Assembly (NCBI GenBank): GCA_017516785.1
Contig: JAFXAV010000007.1
Span: forward strand, 1-31,242
Direction: 5' to 3'
Origin: Oscillospiraceae bacterium
GTDB lineage: Bacteria > Bacillota_A > Clostridia > Oscillospirales > Oscillospiraceae
DNA: 31,242 nt
Under the pieces are notes generated by a model. It did no database searches, had not been told where the DNA came from, and saw only the letters and a list, made by a program, of their open reading frames with translations. Numbering within the stretch: the first letter of the stretch is position 1; the number at the start of each line of letters is the position of its first letter. Made by a program: the position numbers and the translations under genes. This document shows, piece after piece, positions 22,709 through 28,572 of the stretch.

Positions 22709-23377
22709 ATGATTAGTTTTGCTGATATTCTGAAGGGCAATATTCTCACGGAGCTGTCCGCCATTTCTCCGGGCGGTATGCTGACGGCTGTGGGTCTTGC
22801 CTTTGTCCTGAGTCTGTTCATCATCTTTATCTACCGCATTACATACACCGGCGTCAGCTTCAGCAAAGGCTTTGCCGGATGCCTTGTGATGATTGCCATG
22901 GTTACTGCCGTGGTGATTCAGGTCATCACTTCCAATGTGGTGCTGTCTCTCGGTATGGTGGGCGCATTGTCCATCGTCCGGTTCCGCACCGCTGTGAAAG
23001 AGCCTGCAGATACCGCGTTCCTGTTCTGGGCCATCGCCGACGGCATCATCTGCGGCGCAGGCTATGTGACCATTGCCATTCTTGCCACCGCAGCGGTGGG
23101 ACTTCTGTATGTGGCGCTGCATTTTCTGGGTAAGAAAGCCAAGGTCGGCAGTTTCATGGTCATCGCCCGCTGGGACCGGGACTGCTCTGCGGAAGAGGAA
23201 CTTTCCGCCATGCCCGGCTATCAGCTGAAGAATAAGACCATGAATGACGACATGGAAGAACTGATTGCCGAAATGCGGCTGGGTGACAAGGAGTTGAAAA
23301 AGCTCTCCGAAATCCAGAAAAAACCTGGCGTCCGTGAAGTTTCCGTGATGCACAGTGTTTCCGGCAGTGTACTGTAA
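22709..23377 (+). CDS. DUF4956 membrane protein
   Basis: A 222-residue protein with four predicted membrane helices in the first 150 residues. The family hallmark SLGMVGALSIVRFRTAVKEP lies near residue 75-95, with the loop ADTAFLFWAIADGIICGAG. A cytoplasmic tail of about 70 charged residues (ELIAEMRLGDKELKKLSEIQ) follows. DUF4956 genes repeatedly sit beside VTC and CotH genes, so the three may form one envelope or polyphosphate-related machine. The reaction is unknown. GGAAAGG lies 10 nt upstream of the ATG. Confidence 0.88.
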   Translation: MISFADILKGNILTELSAISPGGMLTAVGLAFVLSLFIIFIYRITYTGVSFSKGFAGCLVMIAMVTAVVIQVITSNVVLSLGMVGALSIVRFRTAVKEPADTAFLFWAIADGIICGAGYVTIAILATAAVGLLYVALHFLGKKAKVGSFMVIARWDRDCSAEEELSAMPGYQLKNKTMNDDMEELIAEMRLGDKELKKLSEIQKKPGVREVSVMHSVSGSVL

Positions 23378-23386
23378 AACGAAAAA

Positions 23387-23418
23387 ACGCGGATGCCGTT
23401 TTGGTATCCGCGTCTTTT
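23387..23418. terminator. Bidirectional terminator between DUF4956 and nucleotidyltransferase genes
   Basis: ACGCGGATGCC (23387-23397) pairs with GGTATCCGCGT (23403-23413), with one G-T pair. It is flanked by an A run on the left and TCTTTT on the right, so it serves both converging operons. Confidence 0.88.
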
Positions 23419-23424
23419 GCTTAT

Positions 23425-24162
23425 TTATCGGGTGATGCCCTGATATTCTTCTTTGATTTTGGTGTAGCTTTCCAGGTTGCCAATGTCATAGCGGCTGCCG
23501 GGCATTTCCATGGCATGGATAGGGGAGAGCTTGCAAAGCCATGCCACATAGCTGCCGGGGGCATCCACACCGCAGCCAGCATTGATGCCTTCGGGAATCC
23601 GGGCAGCATCGGCGGCGGTGTAGTAGTAGAATGCGGGGACGCACCAGTTGGTGGCGGGGGTCTGGGACTTTTCGGTCATTTCCAGAACCTTCTGATTTTC
23701 ATCCAGAGTGACCACACCGCTCTTGAGCAGCTTCTGGTGGGAAGGCTCAAAATAGCGCATGATGCAGGAGGTTTTCTTTTCCAGCGCATAGGCAATGAAC
23801 TTGGTCATGCTGAAGTCCAGCAGATTGTCGCCTGCCATCACCAGCACATCGTCTTTGATGTTCAGGGCATCGATGGCAAACTGAATGTCCTTGACGGCGC
23901 CAAGGCGGGTCTCGTTGGAAGAAGTACCGTCGTCCACAACGGTGATCTTCTCAGCCTTCTTTGCTGCCCAGTTATCGAAATGATGGGCAAACTTGTGGTT
24001 GGAGATGACCACATATTCGTCAATCACACCGGCGGTTTCAATGTCCTCAATCAGCCAGTCCAGAATGGTCTTGCCCTTGACTTCCAACAAAGGCTTGGGA
24101 AAATTTTCAGTCAGAGGATACAGCCGGGTTGCATAGCCGGCAGCCAGAATCAAACATTTCAT
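23425..24162 (-). CDS. Sugar-1-phosphate nucleotidyltransferase
   Basis: A 245-residue single-domain NTP-transferase of the RmlA/GlmU-N type. The signature LAAGYATRLYPLTENFPKPL at 6-25 binds the nucleotide, and VMAGDNLLDF near 112-121 carries the metal-binding Asp. There is no left-handed beta-helix or acyltransferase domain. It would join a sugar-1-phosphate to a nucleotide. The start overlaps the stop of the upstream GHMP kinase (24159-24162), so the two enzymes are probably consecutive steps: kinase makes the sugar-1-phosphate, this enzyme makes the NDP-sugar. The sugar and the nucleotide cannot be told from the sequence. Confidence 0.85.
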   Translation of the reverse strand: MKCLILAAGYATRLYPLTENFPKPLLEVKGKTILDWLIEDIETAGVIDEYVVISNHKFAHHFDNWAAKKAEKITVVDDGTSSNETRLGAVKDIQFAIDALNIKDDVLVMAGDNLLDFSMTKFIAYALEKKTSCIMRYFEPSHQKLLKSGVVTLDENQKVLEMTEKSQTPATNWCVPAFYYYTAADAARIPEGINAGCGVDAPGSYVAWLCKLSPIHAMEMPGSRYDIGNLESYTKIKEEYQGITR

Positions 24163-25331
24163 AATCTCACTCCATCAGCACTGTGGCAGAAATGTACGGA
24201 ATACTTACCTTCCAGCTGGGGGAAGACCTTCAGGTACTGCTCGGTGACAGTACGCTCAATGCTTTCCTTGAAGGAAGGATCAATAAGGGCCATGCAGCAA
24301 CCCTTGAAGCCTGCGCCGGAGAAACGGCCGCCGTAGATGCCGTCGGTGCGCTGCATGATTTCATACAGGGTTTTCAGCTCGTCAGAGCCGGTTTCGTAGT
24401 TGTAGATGCTGGAATAGCCACTTTCGAAGCAGAGCTTGCCATAGGTGTCCAGATCGCCCCGGCGCCATGCTTCGGCGCCCTTTTCCACACGCTCAAACTC
24501 GGTGTAGAAGTGGGTGGCGCGCTTGCGCCAGTTTTCGGGCAGCTTGTCCTTGTACTGCTCGAAGATTTCACGGGGAACGGATCTCAGGCGGGCTTCTTCA
24601 AACTTGCCGTACTCCATGCCGGAGAAGGCCATCAGAGCATAGGCCGCAGACTTCAGTTCGTCCACGCGCATGTTGAACTTGGAGCCTGCCAGGGTGCGCT
24701 CCACGCCGCTGAAGAAGATGGCGATTTCGTAGGGCTTCATGTTGGGACTTACGGGAATCAGCTCATAGCTGTCATCCTTGGTATCCAGATACAGCAGGTG
24801 ATCCTTCTTGCTCAGCACTTCGCAGGACTGGTCCAGCTTGCCGACGGAAACGCCGACGTAGTCCTTTTCGGCCATCAAGGCGATGTCAATCAGCTCCCGG
24901 GGAGTCAGGCGCAGGCGGTTGACGGCGCACAGAGCGGACAGAAAGGCAATGATGACGGCTGCGGAAGAGGACAGACCGCCGATGGGCAGAGTGCCTTCGA
25001 TGACGCCGCACAGACCCACAGTCAGGGGATACTTCCGGCCCAGAGCCCAGGTTGCACCCCGGAGATAGTCTGCCCAGTCATGCTGGGGACGGTCAGGAAC
25101 GGCATTGATATGCCATTGAGCGCGCTTTTCGAAGTTTATGGAACGCAGTTCCACGATGCCGGTGGTTTTGGGACTGTAGGCAATGTGAATGCCCTTGTTG
25201 ATGGCGAGGCCCGTAATCTTGCCGAACTGGTGGTCGGAGTGGGCACCCATGGGGCACACCCGATAGGGGCAGAAAGCCATATCGGAGGGGTCACGCTGAT
25301 AATATTGTCTGAAAGTTTCAACACATCTCAT
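24159..25331 (-). CDS. GHMP sugar kinase, galacturonokinase-like
   Basis: A 390-residue GHMP-superfamily kinase. The N-terminal sugar-binding motif is YRVCPMGAHSDHQFG at 23-37, where galactokinases have a GEHTDY-type motif. The ATP loop is GGLSSSAA at 118-125, the catalytic Asp is probably D167 in GKLDQS, and the third motif is YGGRFSGAGFKGCC near 343. From memory, both the GAHxDHQ form and the FSGAGFxGCC end are closer to plant galacturonic acid kinase than to GalK. It would phosphorylate a hexose or hexuronate at C-1, feeding the overlapping nucleotidyltransferase. The ribosome site is a distant GGAG. Galactose or another sugar remains possible. Confidence 0.75.
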   Translation of the reverse strand: MRCVETFRQYYQRDPSDMAFCPYRVCPMGAHSDHQFGKITGLAINKGIHIAYSPKTTGIVELRSINFEKRAQWHINAVPDRPQHDWADYLRGATWALGRKYPLTVGLCGVIEGTLPIGGLSSSAAVIIAFLSALCAVNRLRLTPRELIDIALMAEKDYVGVSVGKLDQSCEVLSKKDHLLYLDTKDDSYELIPVSPNMKPYEIAIFFSGVERTLAGSKFNMRVDELKSAAYALMAFSGMEYGKFEEARLRSVPREIFEQYKDKLPENWRKRATHFYTEFERVEKGAEAWRRGDLDTYGKLCFESGYSSIYNYETGSDELKTLYEIMQRTDGIYGGRFSGAGFKGCCMALIDPSFKESIERTVTEQYLKVFPQLEGKYSVHFCHSADGVRL

Positions 25332-25369
25332 GTTAAGTAAACTCCATTCTCTAAAAAACGCTGCAAAAT

Positions 25370-25398
25370 ATTATAGCATAATCCGAATAAACAATCAA
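25370..25398 (-). promoter_or_regulatory. Sigma-A promoter of the kinase/nucleotidyltransferase operon
   Basis: On the minus strand TTGATT (25398-25393), a 17-nt spacer and TATAAT (25375-25370), with TGC directly before the -10 (extended -10 form), 39 nt from the start codon. Confidence 0.8.
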
Positions 25399-25430
25399 GA
25401 TTATGAGGCATTTTCGGGGGAAAAGCCCGA

Positions 25431-26198
25431 TTAAAGTTTCTTCAGCTCCACGGTCTGAAGCAGATTCAGGCCGAGCTTTTTTACCATTTCCAGAGCGGTT
25501 TCCTCGTACTCTTTCTGAAGCAGCGCTTCCGGTTCATGGGCATCCCGGCCGAGAATCACGTCGCAGCCTTCCTCGGCGGCCATTTCCCAGAAAAGGGGAT
25601 TGGGGTAGTTGCGCTTATTGCGGATGCCCAGCAGGTTGATTTCCAGGGGCATGCCGCAGTTTTTGGCTTCCTGACAGATGCGCCGTGCCTGCTGGCGGTA
25701 AAATTTTACATCGCCCCAATAATTCAGAATGTCCGGATGGGCAAAGTAGGTGAAAAGACCTGTCTGCATGGCATCGATGCTCTGGTTGGTATAGCGCTCC
25801 AGAAGCCGCCGGTCTTCTGCGTGGGTGCCGGAATAGTGGTCATTCATTTCATTGCCCACAAAATGCTGACCCAGAATCACATAATCCAGCGGCTGATCTT
25901 TCAGAATGGGCAGCAGATTGGGAAGCAGGTCGGGGTAGTACTCCAGCTCCAGGCCCAGAGGAATTTCAATTTTTACCTTGTAGGTTTTCCGCAGATTCAG
26001 AACAGTTTGCACATAACCTTCCAGCTGCTGGGGATACATCCGGAAGTTGGAGTAGTAACCCTCGGGGAAAATGTAGGGCGAGTGGTCGGAAAAACCCAGA
26101 ATCTGCAGACCGGCAGCGATGGCGTTTTCCACATACTGGGTTTCGTTTCCGGTGGCGTGGTTGCAGCGCCAGGTGTGGGTATGGTAGTTGGCAATCAT
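25431..26198 (-). CDS. PHP-domain phosphoesterase (histidinol-phosphatase, HisJ-like)
   Basis: About 255 residues. I start at the ATG at 26198, giving MIANYHTHTWRCNHATGNE; it has GGGGGG 8 nt upstream. A longer frame is open to 26303 but would overlap the mutY promoter. Trinuclear metal ligands of the PHP fold appear in order: HTHTWRCNH, GFSDHSP, LGLELEYYPD, ILGQHFV, YFAHPD and LGRDAHEP. HisJ enzymes remove phosphate from histidinol phosphate. No other histidine genes are nearby, so the substrate may be a different phosphate ester. It is divergent from mutY, across which lies another PHP protein. Confidence 0.85.
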   Translation of the reverse strand: MIANYHTHTWRCNHATGNETQYVENAIAAGLQILGFSDHSPYIFPEGYYSNFRMYPQQLEGYVQTVLNLRKTYKVKIEIPLGLELEYYPDLLPNLLPILKDQPLDYVILGQHFVGNEMNDHYSGTHAEDRRLLERYTNQSIDAMQTGLFTYFAHPDILNYWGDVKFYRQQARRICQEAKNCGMPLEINLLGIRNKRNYPNPLFWEMAAEEGCDVILGRDAHEPEALLQKEYEETALEMVKKLGLNLLQTVELKKL

Positions 26199-26224
26199 AG
26201 GCGTACCCCCCATTCGTTTTTTCC

Positions 26225-26252
26225 ATGTTACCACTTTTTTACGGCAAGTCAA
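26225..26252 (-). promoter_or_regulatory. Possible promoter of the PHP gene
   Basis: On the minus strand TTGACT (26252-26247), a 16-nt spacer and TAACAT (26230-26225), about 27 nt before the start codon. The -10 is weak. Confidence 0.4.
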
Positions 26253-26266
26253 CGAAAGGGGAAGCC

Positions 26267-26295
26267 TTGACGCATTTCGGGATTCATTGTAAAAT
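26267..26295 (+). promoter_or_regulatory. Sigma-A promoter of mutY
   Basis: TTGACG (26267-26272), a 17-nt spacer and TAAAAT (26290-26295). The predicted start point near 26302 abuts the ribosome site, so the leader would be only about 16 nt. This supports the GTG start at 26318. Confidence 0.7.
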
Positions 26296-26317
26296 AACCG
26301 CAAAAGGAGGTGGCGCT

Positions 26318-27364
26318 GTGGAAGATAATATTTTGAAAAAACTGCCGGAGGCGCTGCTTCCCTGGTATCGGGAAAACAAGCGGGATCTTCCCTGGCGGAA
26401 GGATAAAGAGCCTTACCATGTGTGGCTTTCGGAGATCATGCTGCAGCAAACCCGGGTGGAGGCGGTGAAAGGCTATTATGCCCGCTTCCTTGATGCGCTG
26501 CCGACGATTGCGGATCTGGCTTCCTGCGATGACGATGTCCTCCACAAGCTCTGGGAGGGTCTTGGCTATTACAGCCGGGTGCGGAATCTGAAAAAGGCCG
26601 GCATCCGGATTATGGAAGACCATGATGGAAAATTCCCCGGGAAATACGAACAGATTCGCGCGCTGCCCGGCATCGGCGACTACACCGCCGGAGCGGTTTG
26701 CTCCATCTGCTTTGATAGGCCGACACCTGCGGTGGACGGTAATGTGCTGCGGGTGGTTTCCCGGCTGACGGAGGATGCCACACCCATCGACCTGCCTGCT
26801 CAGAAAAAAGCGGTGCAGCTGGCTCTTGCGGAAATCTACCCGGAAGAAGCGGGGGAATTTACCCAGGCGCTGATGGAATTGGGGGCAACCCTCTGCGGCC
26901 CCAACTGGAAACCCCGGTGCGGAGAGTGTCCCTGCCGTGATTTCTGCGGCGGTGCGCTCCACAGCACGGCGGAGCAGTTCCCTGTAAAGCTTCCGAAGAA
27001 AGGAAAGCGCATCGAGGAAAAGACTGTGTTTATCCTGTCCTGTGACGGGAGGTTTGCTCTTCAAAAACGGTCTGAGGAAGGACTTCTTGCGGGACTCTGG
27101 CAGTTTCCCAATGTGCCCGGGAAGCTGGAAACGGAGGAGACTCTTGCTCAGGCGGAAGCCATGGGCCTGCATCCCCGGGACATCCAGAGAACTGTGGAAA
27201 GAAAGCATATTTTTACCCACATCCGGTGGGAAATGAGAGGAATATATTTGGAAGTATCGGAAACCGGCGGAGATTTTGTATGGCTGACCGCCGATGAAAT
27301 CCGGCAAACGGCAGCGCTGCCCACGGCGTTCCGGCAATTCTGGGAGGAGATAGACCATGTTTGA
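26318..27364 (+). CDS. mutY: A/G-specific adenine glycosylase MutY
   Basis: A 348-residue base-excision repair enzyme that removes adenine mispaired with 8-oxoguanine. It starts with GTG at 26318, with AAAGGAGG at 26303-26310. The catalytic Glu39 lies in LSEIMLQQT, the helix-hairpin-helix is LPGIGDYTAGAV (116-127), and the catalytic Asp140 is in AVDGNV. The iron-sulfur cysteines are 193, 201, 204 and 210, spaced with seven residues in the first gap rather than six, plus an extra Cys206. The C-terminal MutT-like domain (about 236-348) has GLLAGLWQFPNV and the RKHIFTHIRWEM stretch used to recognise oxoG. The stop overlaps the following PHP gene by 8 nt. Confidence 0.94.
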   Translation: MEDNILKKLPEALLPWYRENKRDLPWRKDKEPYHVWLSEIMLQQTRVEAVKGYYARFLDALPTIADLASCDDDVLHKLWEGLGYYSRVRNLKKAGIRIMEDHDGKFPGKYEQIRALPGIGDYTAGAVCSICFDRPTPAVDGNVLRVVSRLTEDATPIDLPAQKKAVQLALAEIYPEEAGEFTQALMELGATLCGPNWKPRCGECPCRDFCGGALHSTAEQFPVKLPKKGKRIEEKTVFILSCDGRFALQKRSEEGLLAGLWQFPNVPGKLETEETLAQAEAMGLHPRDIQRTVERKHIFTHIRWEMRGIYLEVSETGGDFVWLTADEIRQTAALPTAFRQFWEEIDHV

Positions 27365-28142
27365 TTACCATATGCATTCAACCGTTTCCTTCGACGGCAA
27401 GAACACCGCTTTCGAAATGGCCCAGGCTGCCAAGAACGCCGGTATGAAGGAAATCTGTTTTACGGACCACATCGACCATGAGGTGGGCGTAGAGCGGGAA
27501 CTAATGGTCTTTGACACGGCGGTTTACAGCGCAGCCTATGACAATCTGGAAATTCCCGGTTTGAAAATCCGAAAGGGCATGGAGTTCGGCATCAAGCCCT
27601 ACAATCAGGAGGAATTGAAGCAGGATTTGCAGCGGCGGCATTTTGATTTTGTCCTGGGAAGTGTTCATTTCATTGACGAGATGGATGTATATCTGGAACC
27701 CTACTGGGAAGGCCGGGATGTGAAGACTGCTTATCGTGATTTCATGGAGGAGACCCTCAAGTGTGTTCAGGCTCACGGGGATTTCGATGTGCTGGGCCAC
27801 CTGACCTTCATCAGCAAGGGAAGAGCCAACCCCACCAAGGAACTGCTTCGCTACGAAGACCACAGGGAGATCACCGATGAAATCCTCAGAGAACTTGCCC
27901 GAAAGGGAAAGGGTATGGAAATCAACACCAGCGGCATCGAGCGCTGCGGGGGATTTCTGCCCACGGCGGACTTTTTCCGCCGGTTCAAAGAACTGGGCGG
28001 CGAGATCGTCACGGTGGGTTCCGATGCCCACGATATTCGACGGGCAGGGCAGTTTACCTTTGAAGCCTGCGAGATTCTGAAGGAAATCTTTGGCTATGTC
28101 TGCACCTTCGAAGACCGGAAACCCATTTTCCACAAGCTCTGA
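27357..28142 (+). CDS. PHP-domain histidinol-phosphatase family protein (HisJ-like)
   Basis: A 261-residue PHP phosphoesterase, usual HisJ length. Metal-ligand motifs run DYHMHSTVSFDG (3-14), CFTDHIDHE, KGMEFGI, LGSVHFID, LGHLTFI, EINTSG and GSDAHD. It overlaps mutY by 8 nt and probably depends on it for translation. A second member of the same superfamily lies just across the mutY promoter. The two are only distantly alike (here LGSVHF and GSDAH, there ILGQHF and GRDAH), so they probably act on different substrates. Histidinol phosphate is the default prediction, and no his operon is visible. Confidence 0.85.
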   Translation: MFDYHMHSTVSFDGKNTAFEMAQAAKNAGMKEICFTDHIDHEVGVERELMVFDTAVYSAAYDNLEIPGLKIRKGMEFGIKPYNQEELKQDLQRRHFDFVLGSVHFIDEMDVYLEPYWEGRDVKTAYRDFMEETLKCVQAHGDFDVLGHLTFISKGRANPTKELLRYEDHREITDEILRELARKGKGMEINTSGIERCGGFLPTADFFRRFKELGGEIVTVGSDAHDIRRAGQFTFEACEILKEIFGYVCTFEDRKPIFHKL

Positions 28143-28151
28143 TACATAAAG

Positions 28152-28180
28152 AAAACGCCGCCCGATGGGCGGCGTTTTTT
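28152..28180. terminator. Bidirectional terminator between PHP and HTH genes
   Basis: A perfect 12-bp stem, AAAACGCCGCCC (28152-28163), loop GAT, GGGCGGCGTTTT (28167-28178), then TT. It lies between converging genes and works in both directions. Confidence 0.92.
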
Positions 28181-28397
28181 ACAGAATCTGGTCGCTCTCA
28201 CTGGGAACGTACTCCATGATTTCCTCCACCCGGCAGTTCAGAATGCGGCAGAGGTCATTGACCGTGGTGGTATTCAGGGGTTTGTTCTTCCGAAGCTTAT
28301 CCAGAGTGGAACTGGAAATCCGGTGATTTTTCGTCAGGGTATAGGTGGATTCGCTGGATGCCCGGAGGGTGATCCAGAATGGCGCATATGAGATCAT
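28179..28397 (-). CDS. Small XRE-type HTH regulator
   Basis: A 72-residue Cro/C1-type DNA-binding protein consisting almost only of the HTH fold (ISSSTLDKLRKNKPLNTTTV, then LCRILNCRVEEIMEY), a form common in Firmicutes. AAGGAGG (28411-28405) lies 7 nt from the ATG at 28397. It is divergent from the large secreted-protein gene and separated from it by about 175 nt of shared control DNA. A local repressor role, including on its own gene, is the simplest guess. Three GACTAT repeats in that control region (28424, 28452, 28471) are candidate binding sites. It lacks any ligand domain. Confidence 0.88.
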   Translation of the reverse strand: MISYAPFWITLRASSESTYTLTKNHRISSSTLDKLRKNKPLNTTTVNDLCRILNCRVEEIMEYVPSESDQIL

Positions 28398-28449
28398 CGT
28401 CAGGCCTCCTTGGATGGTTTCATGACTATCTTATGTGGTAATCTTTAAC

Positions 28450-28478
28450 TTGACTATGGTCGCTAAAGAGACTATAAT
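28450..28478 (+). promoter_or_regulatory. Sigma-A promoter of the secreted transglutaminase/LRR gene, with GACTAT repeats
   Basis: TTGACT (28450-28455), a 17-nt spacer and a perfect TATAAT (28473-28478). GACTAT occurs at 28424-28429, 28452-28457 and 28471-28476; two copies overlap the -35 and -10 boxes, where a bound protein would block RNA polymerase. The leader to the ATG is about 88 nt. Confidence 0.8.
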
Positions 28479-28572
28479 TTAAGGAGATATTAAGGATCTT
28501 TTCTATATTATTTCTTGCATATACGATTGCGGGATAGTATCATAAAAGAAAAACATACAAGGAGGAAAAACA

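Noticed and set aside
20807..23353. An 848-codon minus-strand open frame opposite the CotH, VTC and DUF4956 genes
   Set aside because: It spans three clearly real plus-strand genes and has no recognisable domain; codon bias explains its openness.
24159..25331. Plain galactokinase (galK)
   Set aside because: The GEHTDY-type sugar-binding motif is replaced by GAHSDHQ and no galT or galE is adjacent, so I kept a broader galacturonokinase-like call.
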